A stretch of 64,000 nt of DNA from Erythrobacter sanguineus (lineage in GTDB: Bacteria > Pseudomonadota > Alphaproteobacteria > Sphingomonadales > Sphingomonadaceae). Below the pieces are notes generated by a model. That model did no database searches and was not told the DNA's origin. It saw only the letters and a list, made by a program, of their open reading frames with translations. Location of the stretch: contig NZ_FRDF01000017.1 in NCBI RefSeq assembly GCF_900143235.1, positions 23,425 through 87,424 on the forward strand, written 5' to 3'. Both the position numbers and the translations under genes were made by a program. Of the stretch, positions 8,843 to 17,905 are shown piece after piece. Position 1 is the stretch's first letter. Each line of letters begins with the position of its first letter.

Positions 8843-10272
8843 TTCACATCTCCTTCGCCGGGCTGGCCCAGCTCGAAATCGCTCACCGGACGGCGTTTGG
8901 GGTCCAGCGCGTCGAACATCAGCGCGCCATCGATCCAGACCTTCTCGGGCCGGGAATAGACGCTCAGCGGATCACCGTTCCACAGCACCACGTCAGCCAT
9001 CTTGCCCGGTTCAAGACTGCCGGTCATCGCTTCGATCCCCATCGCCTTGGCCGCGTTAAAGGTGATCCACTGGATCACCGTGGCATCGGAAATGTCGATG
9101 CCGAGCCGGAGGCCCGCCTTCTGAGCCTTGCGTGCTTCCTGATTGAGCCGCTGGATATCGTCCTGATCGTCCGAATGGATCACCACGCAGGCGCCGGCCT
9201 GATGGAGGTAGGCGGCGTTTTCCATGATGCCGTCATAGCTTTCCATCTTGAAGCCGTACCAGTCGGCCCAGATTGCGCTGCACACGTCATTTGCCCGAAG
9301 CAGATCGCCGATCTTGTAAGCTTCGACTGCGTGATGGAAGGCGGTGACCTTGTAACCCATCTCCTTGGCCATATCCATCACCAGCGCCATCTCGTCAGCG
9401 CGGTAGCAATGGTTGTGGACCAGGATTTCGCCCTTGAGCACGCCCACCAGCGTTTCCTTGCCGAGGTCGCGCTTTACCCCCTTCCCCGAGGCTTGATCAT
9501 TGGCATAATCGATCGCATCGAACCATGTGTCGCGGTTGACGGCAAGGTTGCCCATCCGCGTCGAGGGCATCCGCCCCCGGCTGCCATAAACGCGCTTGGG
9601 GTTTTCCCCGCAGGCCATCTTGAAGCCATGGGGCGCGCCGGGAAACTTCATCTGCTGCATCGTGCGTCCGGGCACATTTTTCAGCGTGACCGAACGCCCG
9701 CCCATCAGATTGGCCGAGCCGGGCAGGATCTGCAACGCCGTGATCCCGCCATTGGCAAGCGCGCGGGTAAAGCCCGGATCCTGCGGCCAGATCGAATGTT
9801 CGGCCCAGACTTCGGGCGTGGTCGGGCTGGTCGCCTCGTTCCCGTCGGAATGCGCATCGACCCCGGGCGAGGGATAATCGCCAAGGTGCGAGTGGATGTC
9901 GATGATGCCGGGGGTGACAAACTTGCCTGTCCCGTCGAACACCGCGATATCGGCCGGGATCGGGGTGTCCGGCCCGCCTACGGCGACGATCTTGCCGCCG
10001 CTGAAGAACACCACGCCATTCTCGATCCTGCCACCGCGCCCGTCGAACACGGTCGCGCCTTTCAGCGCGGTGGCGATGCCGGGATAGGCCTTGTAGGTCG
10101 AGGCGAACACGCCCTCGCTTTCGATCCTGGCGGCGAAGGTCTTGTCATCGGACCTGGCGCTGCCGGTTTCGCCTGCACTGCCCGTCGTCGCGCAAGCGGT
10201 GAGCGCCAGCGCGCTCGCCAAGGTGGCCAGCACGCCCGTGCGCGCCCGCAGTCTGAATTCTGGTATCATCAA
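8839..10272 (-). CDS. Secreted amidohydrolase lipoprotein (larger of a pair)
   Basis: A 477-residue protein with a lipoprotein signal ending LTAC (Cys27). It has the metal-dependent amidohydrolase layout: an N-terminal sandwich, FVTPGIIDIHSHLGDYPSPGVDAHSDG with the HxH metal pair, KGEILVHNHCYRADE in the middle with further His ligands, AFHHAVEAYKI, VVIHSDDQDD with the catalytic Asp, and the C-terminal PGKMADVVLWNGDPLSVYSRPEKVWIDG. Such proteins are thought to be periplasmic dipeptidases or imidazolonepropionase relatives. It is the first gene of the operon with the smaller amidohydrolase, FKBP and NnrU-like genes. Confidence 0.88.
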   Translation of the reverse strand: MMIPEFRLRARTGVLATLASALALTACATTGSAGETGSARSDDKTFAARIESEGVFASTYKAYPGIATALKGATVFDGRGGRIENGVVFFSGGKIVAVGGPDTPIPADIAVFDGTGKFVTPGIIDIHSHLGDYPSPGVDAHSDGNEATSPTTPEVWAEHSIWPQDPGFTRALANGGITALQILPGSANLMGGRSVTLKNVPGRTMQQMKFPGAPHGFKMACGENPKRVYGSRGRMPSTRMGNLAVNRDTWFDAIDYANDQASGKGVKRDLGKETLVGVLKGEILVHNHCYRADEMALVMDMAKEMGYKVTAFHHAVEAYKIGDLLRANDVCSAIWADWYGFKMESYDGIMENAAYLHQAGACVVIHSDDQDDIQRLNQEARKAQKAGLRLGIDISDATVIQWITFNAAKAMGIEAMTGSLEPGKMADVVLWNGDPLSVYSRPEKVWIDGALMFDALDPKRRPVSDFELGQPGEGDVK

Positions 10273-10359
10273 AAACCCTTCCCGTCGTCCCGGAACCGAG
10301 TGTGCTGGGAAAACGGGAAGCTGTCCATGTTGTTGGACGAATTTTATGTCAGATCACGG

Positions 10360-12027
10360 CTACTCGGCAGGACGGGTCGCCGGATGGATGCCCGCCGCCT
10401 GCGCCTCGCCCAATTCGGCATCGCCGGCGAGATCATCGTCACGCAGGGTATCGAGATGCATCAGCTTCTTGACCAGCGGACTCGCGATCATAACCACGAT
10501 CCCGACGCCAACCGCGACCAGACCCATGGTCCAATAGGCATCAAGCGCGCCTTCACGGGTCATGTTGCCGCCCTCGCCTTCGCCCATCAGCGATCCCATG
10601 AAACCCGCGACGTAGTTCCCGCCCGCCGTTCCGAAAAAGAACGCCGCCATCATCAGGCTCGCCATGTGCGGCGCGGACAGGCGATTCATCGCCGACAGGC
10701 CGACCGGCGAAAGGCACAACTCCCCAGTGGTCGAAAGCAGGTAGAAGATGAACAGGAACAGCACCGGCATCATGATCTGCCCGGCAGCATCGGTAGTGCT
10801 GAAGGCGTTCGCGCCCCACACCATCACCACGAAGGCAAGGCCCATCTGCACGATCCCGAGACCCATCTTGGCCGGGGTCGACGGTTCGATCCCGCGTCTG
10901 GCCATCCATTGCCACAGTCCGGCAAAGATCGGGCCGAGCAGAATGATGTAGATGGGGTTGATCGACTGGAAGAAGGTGGTTGGAATACCGCCCTTGTCGA
11001 CATGGCGATCGGTGAACAGGTTCAATGATCCGCCTGCCTGTTCAAACAGACCCCAGAACAGCGGCATCAGCAGGATCACGAAGATCATCGCAAACACCCG
11101 GTCGCGCGCCTCCTTGTCGAGTTTGAACGCTTCGAACAGCACATAGCCCAGCAACGCGAGCCCGGAGACCAGCAGAATTCCTCCAACCAGCGATTGGTAC
11201 TGGATCAACAGCCAGATCACTCCGACGCCGGCAAAGCCAACCCCGTAGAGCAGGTATTCCAGCTTGATGCCGGCCACCTTTTCCTTGAGCTTGGCGGGAA
11301 CAGGCGATTCCCCGCGTCCTTTGAGCAGCGGCTTGCCGATGATGAACACGACCAGGCCCAGCAGCATCCCGACCCCGGCAAGGCCAAAGCCCAGTGCCCA
11401 GCTGACGGTTTCACCAAGGAACGCCGCGATTAGCACGCCGCAGGCCGCGCCAAGGTTAATCCCCATATAGAATATCGTGTAGGCGCTATCCCGGCGAATA
11501 TCCGTGCGCGGGTAAAGCTGGCCGACGATCACCGAGATGTTCGCCTTGAGGAAGCCTGATCCCACGATGATCAGCGCCAGCGCCAGCCAGAACACGTTAA
11601 GCGTCGGATCATTGCTGTAACCCGACCCGTCTCCTTCGAACGCCATGAAGAAGTGACCGAGGGTAAGCAATACCGCGCCGAACAGCACCGCCTTGCGCTG
11701 GCCAAGGTAGCGGTCAGCCAGCCAGCCACCCAGCACCGGAGTGATGTAAACGAGGCTGGTATAGGCGCCGTAGATCAGGTTGGCGCTGCCATCGGAATAG
11801 AGCCAGTGCTTGACCAGATAGAGCGTCAGCAGCGCGCGCATGCCGTAGTAGGAAAACCGCTCCCACATTTCGGCGAAGAACAGCATGTAGAGGCCTTTGG
11901 GGTGGCCCAGCACCTCGTCGCCCGGCCGGGTGACGGCCCAAGCGCCGCCGATCAGGAAAACGCCGAGCACGGCCGCTGCCACGGTCGCGGCCCATTCACC
12001 GTAACCCCAAAGTGATACATCAAACAT
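10360..12027 (-). CDS. POT/PTR2 family proton-coupled peptide transporter
   Basis: A 555-residue inner membrane transporter with 12-14 predicted helices. The POT signature is clear: AEMWERFSYYGMRALLTLYLV (the ExxERFxYYG motif for proton coupling), then GGWLADRYLG, GSGFLKANISVIVGQLY, the FYMGINLGA segment and the C-terminal STTGELCLSPVGLSAMNRLSP-like motif. It imports di- and tripeptides. The adjacent secreted amidohydrolases could supply or use the same peptides. It is transcribed divergently from the GntR regulator gene at 12234, which may control it. Confidence 0.93.
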   Translation of the reverse strand: MFDVSLWGYGEWAATVAAAVLGVFLIGGAWAVTRPGDEVLGHPKGLYMLFFAEMWERFSYYGMRALLTLYLVKHWLYSDGSANLIYGAYTSLVYITPVLGGWLADRYLGQRKAVLFGAVLLTLGHFFMAFEGDGSGYSNDPTLNVFWLALALIIVGSGFLKANISVIVGQLYPRTDIRRDSAYTIFYMGINLGAACGVLIAAFLGETVSWALGFGLAGVGMLLGLVVFIIGKPLLKGRGESPVPAKLKEKVAGIKLEYLLYGVGFAGVGVIWLLIQYQSLVGGILLVSGLALLGYVLFEAFKLDKEARDRVFAMIFVILLMPLFWGLFEQAGGSLNLFTDRHVDKGGIPTTFFQSINPIYIILLGPIFAGLWQWMARRGIEPSTPAKMGLGIVQMGLAFVVMVWGANAFSTTDAAGQIMMPVLFLFIFYLLSTTGELCLSPVGLSAMNRLSAPHMASLMMAAFFFGTAGGNYVAGFMGSLMGEGEGGNMTREGALDAYWTMGLVAVGVGIVVMIASPLVKKLMHLDTLRDDDLAGDAELGEAQAAGIHPATRPAE

Positions 12028-12233
12028 ACCTGGTCGATCCCACGTGATTTGCGCACCCCCGCGGGCGCGATCCCATGGCCGCGCAACCTAGCGTCTCAAT
12101 TTCCCATGTGAAGCTTTTGTTGCTTGGCGGGCGGTCTGCGCCGCAGGAACGCTGCCGCCAAGCGAGGCCCCTGCCTTGACGCGCATGGCTGTATTATGGC
12201 ACTGATGCACCTCGCAAGGGACCAGACAATATC

Positions 12234-12587
12234 ATGAACCCCAACCGCCCAAATCCCAACAGGCCTGTCTATCTCAAGCTGCGCGACCAGATCGCCGCTG
12301 CGATCATTGATGGTGATTATCCCGAAGGCGCGATGCTGCCATCGGTGCGGGCTCTGGCAGCGGAGCAGGGGGCAAACCCGCTCACCGTGGCCAAGGCTTA
12401 CCAGCAGTTTCAGAATGATGGCCTTGTCGAAGTCCAGCGCGGGGTCGGCATGTATGTGGTCAAGGGCGCGGCGGAACGCCTGCGCTCCCGCGAGCGTGCG
12501 GCCTTCCTGAGCGAGGAATGGCCCGAAATCCGCAGCCGGATGGCGCGTCTTGGCCTTGATCCCGCCGATCTGGCCCTGACATCCTGA
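12234..12587 (+). CDS. GntR-family regulator, YtrA-like short form
   Basis: A 117-residue protein consisting of the GntR winged helix only (PVYLKLRDQIAAAIIDGDYPEG, LPSVRALAAEQGANPLTVAKAYQ, DGLVEVQRGVGMYV) plus a short helical tail, the arrangement of the YtrA subfamily. These regulators usually repress ABC transporter or neighbouring genes. It is divergent from the POT transporter gene with a 206-base gap, so that transporter is the nearest candidate target. An 8-bp palindrome TGTATACA lies at 12608-12615, downstream of the gene. Confidence 0.88.
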   Translation: MNPNRPNPNRPVYLKLRDQIAAAIIDGDYPEGAMLPSVRALAAEQGANPLTVAKAYQQFQNDGLVEVQRGVGMYVVKGAAERLRSRERAAFLSEEWPEIRSRMARLGLDPADLALTS

Positions 12588-12798
12588 AAGATGCGCTGAC
12601 TGACATTTGTATACATTGCGCAAGCCCCCGATTTATGACAATTTGTTCATTGCGGGGTTCGGCGGGATTGCATTGCGCCGCGTCCCGGTACTAAAGGGGG
12701 GCGCCTTTCGGGTCGGAGGCGAGTTGAGGAAACCGCGGGAATACCCGCATACGGCGTGATATGGCGGTTCAACCGTCCATGGACGCCGGGAGATCACC

Positions 12799-13080
12799 AT
12801 GATCAGATCCGAGTTGCTGCAGGAATTACACAAAGACAATCCCGAACTGCGCGCCGAAGAAGTCGAGCAGGTCGTGGATATCTTCTTCGATGAAATCGCC
12901 CAACGGCTGGCTGAAAGCGGACGGGTTGAACTGAGAGGCTTCGGCGCCTTCTCGACTCGTGAGCGCGAAGCCCGCAGCGGCCGCAACCCGCGCACCGGCG
13001 AAACGGTTGACGTTCCGGCCAAGCGGGTGCCCTATTTCAAGGCGGGCAAGGAAATCCGCGAGCGCCTGAACGAAGGCTAG
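12799..13080 (+). CDS. ihfB: Integration host factor beta subunit / HU-family DNA-binding protein
   Basis: A 93-residue nucleoid protein. MIRSELLQEL, VEQVVDIFFDEIAQRLAESGRVELRGFGAFS and RNPRTGETVDVPAKRVPYFKAGKEIRERLN are those of IHF beta, including the Pro in the beta-arm that intercalates and bends DNA. With an IHF alpha subunit it would bend DNA at promoters and recombination sites. The start is preceded by GGGAG. The 210 bases upstream carry no gene, only a CGGTT-C-AACCG dyad and AT-rich promoter-like sequence. Confidence 0.95.
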   Translation: MIRSELLQELHKDNPELRAEEVEQVVDIFFDEIAQRLAESGRVELRGFGAFSTREREARSGRNPRTGETVDVPAKRVPYFKAGKEIRERLNEG

Positions 13081-13094
13081 GCCCCGGGGGGGCT

Positions 13095-14780
13095 TCATGC
13101 GGCAGCGTTGAGCCTTTCCTCCCCGGCCCAGCTTGGGGCGGAAAGCTTGCGTTCGCGATCCAGCGCGGTGAATACCAGATCGACCAGCCGTTCGTGCTCG
13201 CCCTCGATACTGGTATCGACTGGCACCATCCCCAGCGTGTTGAACTCGTCAACCGCTTCCGGACCGGGCAGGGCAATGACCCGCTCGATATCGGGCAGCC
13301 TTTGCTTGACCAGCGGGGTAAGATCGCGCGAGACCGCGAGATTGCCGGTCGCAACCACCACCACCTCGCGCCGTCCCATGCCGATCGCATCCCAGCTGCG
13401 CGGATCGGCCGGATTGGCGCGGTGCACATGATAACCATCGGCCAGCGCCGTCTGGAACCGGTCGTGATCGGGTTCCAGCGCAAGATAGCCTATATCATTG
13501 AACGCCAGCGCATCGGCGACCGCGCGGCCCGCCGGGGTCAGGCCGATGATCAGCACGGGTGCATCATCCCCTGAAAGCTTGGAATCGGGCGGGCCGGAGC
13601 GCAGCCGCCCCGCCAGCTTGCGCCCGATATTCGATATTGCCGGTGTCAGCGCCAGGCTGATGGCAATCGCGGTGACAAGCATCGAGACCAGCCGCGGCTC
13701 CACCAGTCCCGCGACCGCCGGCAGCGCCAGCAGCACGAGCGTGAACTCGCTGCCTTGACCGAGCAGAAAGCCAAGCTGGATCGATCCCGGCACCGACCAG
13801 CGGTTGATCAGCGCCGCGACCACGTTGAGCGTGCATTTGATCGCGATCAGGCCGGCCGCGCCCAGCAGCACCCACAGCCAATCCTGCGCCAGCAAGGCCG
13901 GATTGATCGACAGTCCGACCGAGATGAAAAAGAAACTGAGGAACAGCCCGCGAAATGCGTCAATTTCGGTCTGCACCAGAATGCGATAGCGCGAATCCGC
14001 CACGGCCATCCCGCCCAGAAACGCACCGAGGGTGAGTGAGAGCCCTGCCATCCCGGTTGCCCAGCCCGCCGCCAGCGCAATGAACAGCGCGGTGGCGGTA
14101 TAGACTTCGGTGGTGCCGACGCGGGCAATCAGCCGGAACAGGGGTTCGGTCAGATAACGCGCGAACAGCACCGCGATGCCAAACGCCGCGAGCGCCTTGA
14201 CCCCAGCCAGTCCGAGCGCCGAGGCCATCGCCCCGCCGCCCGCCAGCGCGCCCGCTGCGACCAGCAGCAGGATCGCGGCGATATCCTGAAAGATCAGGAT
14301 CGCCTGCGCTGCGCGGCCAACCGGGCAATCCTCCTGATCGCGCTCCCGGATCAGGCCGATCACCACTGCGGTGGATGACAGGCCCATCGAAAATCCCACG
14401 ATAATGGCAAACGCCGCCGGCAGTCCCAAGGCGGCGAACAGCGCGGCAGAGGCACCGCCCGCGATCAGCATCTGCAGCGCGCCGAAGCCGAAAATATTGC
14501 CCGCCTCGGCGCGAATCCGGCCAAGCGAAAAATGCAGGCCAAGATTGAACAGCAGGAACATCACCCCGGCTTCGGCCATCGCGGCGACCAGCGGTCCGCT
14601 GAAATCATCGGCCATTCCGAGGCTTGCAAGGCCCAGACCAAGCCCGATATAGCCGACGATCGGATTCAGTCGCAGCGCCCGGCTGGCCAGGGCTGCGCCA
14701 ATGCCCAGCCCCAGCAGCGTGATCGCCGGCTGGATCGTGGCGACCACCGAATGCGCGCCGTGTGCTGCCTCGCCTGCCAT
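13095..14780 (-). CDS. Kef-type monovalent cation:proton antiporter
   Basis: A 561-residue inner membrane protein of the CPA2 family. The N-terminal about 390 residues form the membrane part (GYIGLGLGLASLG, MLLFNLGLHFSLGRI, GFSMGLSSTAVVIGL), and the C-terminal part is a TrkA-N/RCK-like nucleotide-binding domain. In that domain the usual GxGxxG is replaced by GLTPAGRAVA, although the downstream HRANPADPRSWDAIG acidic segment is kept, so ligand binding may differ. It should exchange K+ or Na+ for protons under stress. It converges on ihfB. Confidence 0.88.
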   Translation of the reverse strand: MAGEAAHGAHSVVATIQPAITLLGLGIGAALASRALRLNPIVGYIGLGLGLASLGMADDFSGPLVAAMAEAGVMFLLFNLGLHFSLGRIRAEAGNIFGFGALQMLIAGGASAALFAALGLPAAFAIIVGFSMGLSSTAVVIGLIRERDQEDCPVGRAAQAILIFQDIAAILLLVAAGALAGGGAMASALGLAGVKALAAFGIAVLFARYLTEPLFRLIARVGTTEVYTATALFIALAAGWATGMAGLSLTLGAFLGGMAVADSRYRILVQTEIDAFRGLFLSFFFISVGLSINPALLAQDWLWVLLGAAGLIAIKCTLNVVAALINRWSVPGSIQLGFLLGQGSEFTLVLLALPAVAGLVEPRLVSMLVTAIAISLALTPAISNIGRKLAGRLRSGPPDSKLSGDDAPVLIIGLTPAGRAVADALAFNDIGYLALEPDHDRFQTALADGYHVHRANPADPRSWDAIGMGRREVVVVATGNLAVSRDLTPLVKQRLPDIERVIALPGPEAVDEFNTLGMVPVDTSIEGEHERLVDLVFTALDRERKLSAPSWAGEERLNAAA

Positions 14781-14886
14781 GTCGTCCCCGGGTTGCCTCC
14801 GCCCCCACGCAGATGGGCATTGGCGCGGCGGCTGGCAAGCTCTGGCGCTGGGAGGGGCAAATGTGGCAAGGGCATTGCGGCAATCG

Positions 14887-14971
14887 GCGGGTGTGGCGGA
14901 ATGGTAGACGCCGGGGACTTAAAATCCCCTGATCCTTGATCGTGCGGGTTCGAGTCCCGCCACCCGCACCA
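14887..14971 (+). tRNA. tRNA-Leu (UAA)
   Basis: An 85-base tRNA with acceptor arms GCGGGTG/CACCCGC, discriminator A and encoded CCA at 14969-14971. The anticodon loop is CTTAAAA between GGGGA and TCCCC, giving anticodon TAA, which reads leucine codons TTA and TTG. A T-arm with GGTTCGAGTCC is present, and the long variable arm is typical of leucine tRNAs. It lies between the divergent antiporter and PilZ genes. Confidence 0.96.
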
Positions 14972-15165
14972 GCACTTTGAGATTCAATCCCTTCCGGGGC
15001 GCGGCTCGAAGGATTGTGATCCGTCGGCCAGCCTGCCACAAACCACAGGGACAGCATTATCGCCCGCTTAACCTGTTACAATTAAGCCTTTCTCGTAAGC
15101 ATGGGACACACGCGCCCCGTCATCTCCCGCAGGGGAGAAAGGGCTGGGCGCAGGGCGATACAGAC

Positions 15166-15807
15166 ATGGACAAGGCTGCGAATAGCGCAAAGCTGCACAA
15201 AGGGCCTGACGAAGGCGGCGCCGACCAGCGCGCCGCGCCGCGTTTTACCCTGCTGATCCGCGCTGCCAAACTGGTATCGGCGCAGGGCGAATTCGTCTGC
15301 GTCATTCGTGACGTGTCCGAAACCGGGGTCAGCGTCCGACTGTTTCATGCCCTGCCGAGCTGTCAGGATTTCGAGCTGCACATGCCTGCGGGCACGGCCT
15401 ATGCCATCTCGCGCGTCTGGAACCGTGACAACGAGGCCGGCTTCTCCTTCGCCGAGCCGGTTGATATCGCCCGCATGATCAACGAATCCGGAGAATACCC
15501 CAAGCGCGGACTGCGCCTTGGCCTGTGTTTTCCGGTCATGCTCACCACGCTGACTCAGAGCTGCGAAGCGATGGTCGAGAACCTTTCGCAGCAGGGTGCG
15601 CGGTTCGAATGTGATGGGTTGCTGGCGATCGACCAGACGGTACGGATCGAAGCGCCCGGCGTATCGAGCGCAATGCGTGAAGTGCGGGCCAAAGTGCGCT
15701 GGCGGAGGGGCCAGCATTATGGCGTGGTGTTCGACGATACCTTTGCCCTTGGCGATTTTGCACGCCTTGCCGCGCAGTTGCAGGCGCCCGCGTTGCTTGA
15801 AGGCTGA
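15166..15807 (+). CDS. Tandem PilZ-domain protein
   Basis: A 213-residue protein with two PilZ-like domains: APRFTLLIR with DVSETGVSVRLF (residues about 24-100), and KRGLRLGLCFP with ENLSQQGARFEC and VRAKVRWRRGQHYGVVFDD (about 110-205). PilZ domains bind cyclic di-GMP through an Arg-rich start and a D/NxSxxG motif; both domains keep the second motif. It probably reports c-di-GMP to surface or motility functions. The start at 15166 is selected because it gives a compact protein; the frame stays open upstream, past the tRNA. Confidence 0.8.
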   Translation: MDKAANSAKLHKGPDEGGADQRAAPRFTLLIRAAKLVSAQGEFVCVIRDVSETGVSVRLFHALPSCQDFELHMPAGTAYAISRVWNRDNEAGFSFAEPVDIARMINESGEYPKRGLRLGLCFPVMLTTLTQSCEAMVENLSQQGARFECDGLLAIDQTVRIEAPGVSSAMREVRAKVRWRRGQHYGVVFDDTFALGDFARLAAQLQAPALLEG

Positions 15808-15857
15808 TTGCCCCTTTTCAATCCACCCGGCGCTTCAATGGCGTTTGCCCGCCAGCG

Positions 15858-16370
15858 TCAGGCCGGGACGAATTTCAGCGCCAATCCGTTGATGCAGTGG
15901 CGCTTGCCGCTGGGTTTGGGGCCGTCACCGAAGATGTGCCCCAGATGGCCGCCGCAATCGGCGCAGTGCACTTCTGTTCGGGGATAGCCGATCTTGTAAT
16001 CGGTGCTGGTGCCCACGGCGCCCTTGTCGTTCGCCTGCCAGAAGCTGGGCCAGCCGGTGCCGCTGTCATACTTGTGAGCCGACGAATAGAGCTTGTTGCC
16101 GCATCCGGCGCACACGAAGATGCCCTTGCGCTTTTCCTTGTCGAGCGGCGAGGTGAAGGCGCGTTCGGTGCCTTCTTCGCGCAAGATCCGATATTGCTCC
16201 CGGGTCAGGAGCTTGCGCCAATCGGCTTCGCTTTTGGTGATCGGGAAAGACTTGGCCTGCGCTTCGGATGCGCCGCAGGAGGCGACGAACGGCAGGGCCG
16301 CGCCCAGCCCGGCGGCGGCGATCACGGTACGGCGGGTGACGAAGGGCAGGCGCATGGGGCGGTGTTCCAT
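15858..16370 (-). CDS. msrB: Peptide-methionine (R)-S-oxide reductase MsrB, exported
   Basis: MsrB reduces the R-epimer of methionine sulfoxide. The product (170 residues from this start) has a twin-arginine-like signal, RRTVIAAAGLGAALPFVASCG, with a lipobox-like Cys. Two zinc CxxC pairs are seen (CAGCGNKLY and CADCGGHLGH), as is GTGWPSFW and the catalytic Cys in RHCINGLALKF. The start is uncertain: in-frame ATGs also lie at 16427 and 16355 and none has a strong Shine-Dalgarno. With the exported MsrA at 1024 it would give a full periplasmic repair set. Confidence 0.92.
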   Translation of the reverse strand: MEHRPMRLPFVTRRTVIAAAGLGAALPFVASCGASEAQAKSFPITKSEADWRKLLTREQYRILREEGTERAFTSPLDKEKRKGIFVCAGCGNKLYSSAHKYDSGTGWPSFWQANDKGAVGTSTDYKIGYPRTEVHCADCGGHLGHIFGDGPKPSGKRHCINGLALKFVPA

Positions 16371-16445
16371 CTGCAAGGGCGTAAGCGTTCCAGCCTTAAT
16401 ACGCCCGGAACGCCCCCAAGGTTTCACGCCTGCCCGCCGACCGGA

Positions 16446-17786
16446 TCAGAACTCTGTGATTTCCACTTCGAGCTTGCGGAAGCCGTGGACGAAATTGGCG
16501 CGCACCCGCTCGACATCGCCGGCGACATGCACCCGCATCCGGCGCTTGTGCATTTCTTCGAGCAGCACCTTCAATTGCAGTTCCGCCAGCCGCGCCCCGA
16601 CGCAGCGGTGGATGCCGTAACCGAAGGCGAGATGCCGCCGGGCATTGTCGCGCGTGATGTCGAGCTTGTCGGCATTGTCGAACACGTCTTCATCGCGGTT
16701 GGCAGAAAGATACCACAGGACGACCTTATCGCCCTTCCGGATCATCTGGCCGAACACTTCGGTATCCTCGGTGCAGGTGCGGCGCATGTGCGCGAGCGGA
16801 GTCTGCATCCGCAGGCATTCCTGCACCGCGTTGGGAATAAGTTCCGGCTTTTCCTCGAACAGTTTGCGCTGGTCGGGAAACTTGTCGAGCGCGTGGATGA
16901 TGCCGCTCATGGTGTTGCGGGTGGTATCGTTCCCGCCAACGATCAGCAGCACCAGATTGCCCATGAATTCCTCGGGCCGCATCTGGTTCATCGCGGGCGA
17001 ATGGAGCATCATCGAGATGAGATCATTGCCCGGTTCCTTGTCCATCGTGCGTTCGATCCACAGCGACTGGAAATAGGCCCCCATTTCCTGCAGGAAGCTC
17101 CAGCGCAGCTCGTCCATTTCGCGCACGGTGGCGAGTTCGGTATCGCCCGCCCAATCCGACCACAGGGTCAAAAGCCGGCGGTCTTCCCACGGAAATCCGA
17201 ACAAAATCGCCAGCATTCCGGTGGTCAGTTCGATCGAGACATTCTCGACCCAATCAAAGGTCTCGCCACGCGGCAGGCGGTCGAGCACTTCGCCGGTGCG
17301 GGCGCGGATTTCGGCCTCCATGTCGGTCATCGCCGAGGGCGTGAATTTGGGCGCGACGGTGCGGCGCTGGCCTGTGTGCTGCGGGCGGTCCATCGCGATA
17401 AACATCGGCAATTCGCGCGGGGCATGGCCCGCCGCAGCAGCCTCTTCAGCCGTCAGCGGATTGAGGATCGTAATACCGCCATGTTCCCAGCTCGACGAGA
17501 ACGCTTCGGGCAGCGCCTCGATATGCTGGATCGCCTTGTGGCCGACCACCGCCCAATAGGGGCCAAACGGGCTTTCCGGGATGTAATGCAGCGGCCCGGC
17601 GGCGCGCATCTCGGCAAAGATCGGCTGCCAGGTGTCGTTGAAATAGATGTCCGAGCGGCTGACGTCCCACGGTTGCGTGTGCTGGAGCCGTTCTTCCGGG
17701 TGGGCCGCGAAATGTTCTTTCAGCGCATCATAAGCCGTCGGCTCGCGGCGCACTTGCGGGCGTTGTGGTGGGGCGATGGTGGCCAT
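16446..17786 (-). CDS. Cytochrome P450, CYP153-like alkane hydroxylase
   Basis: A 446-residue soluble P450. Its closest match in memory is CYP153, the bacterial terminal alkane/fatty-acid hydroxylase: shared segments are GPYWAVVGHK, SSWEHGGITI, LPMFIAMDRPQH, SIELTTGMLAILFGFPW, LLIVGGNDTTRNTMSG (I helix), TPLAHMRRT and FGYGIHRCVGARLAELQ with the haem Cys. It needs a ferredoxin and ferredoxin reductase; a suitable reductase gene lies 3.5 kb away at 21324, but no ferredoxin gene is in the window. The gene stands alone, leftward. Confidence 0.9.
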   Translation of the reverse strand: MATIAPPQRPQVRREPTAYDALKEHFAAHPEERLQHTQPWDVSRSDIYFNDTWQPIFAEMRAAGPLHYIPESPFGPYWAVVGHKAIQHIEALPEAFSSSWEHGGITILNPLTAEEAAAAGHAPRELPMFIAMDRPQHTGQRRTVAPKFTPSAMTDMEAEIRARTGEVLDRLPRGETFDWVENVSIELTTGMLAILFGFPWEDRRLLTLWSDWAGDTELATVREMDELRWSFLQEMGAYFQSLWIERTMDKEPGNDLISMMLHSPAMNQMRPEEFMGNLVLLIVGGNDTTRNTMSGIIHALDKFPDQRKLFEEKPELIPNAVQECLRMQTPLAHMRRTCTEDTEVFGQMIRKGDKVVLWYLSANRDEDVFDNADKLDITRDNARRHLAFGYGIHRCVGARLAELQLKVLLEEMHKRRMRVHVAGDVERVRANFVHGFRKLEVEITEF

Positions 17787-17905
17787 GTCTCTCTCCCGTC
17801 AGAGGGCCTCTTTAGCGGGCCGCTCCTGTCCGAATCGCATCGTGCCTCAACTGACAGCTTTGTCAATAGTAGGTTGCGTTTTGGGACTGATCAGGCGGGC
17901 AGGCC

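Noticed and set aside
14887..14971. tRNA-Leu as an integration site
   Set aside because: Downstream sequence does not repeat the tRNA 3' end and no integrase gene is near.
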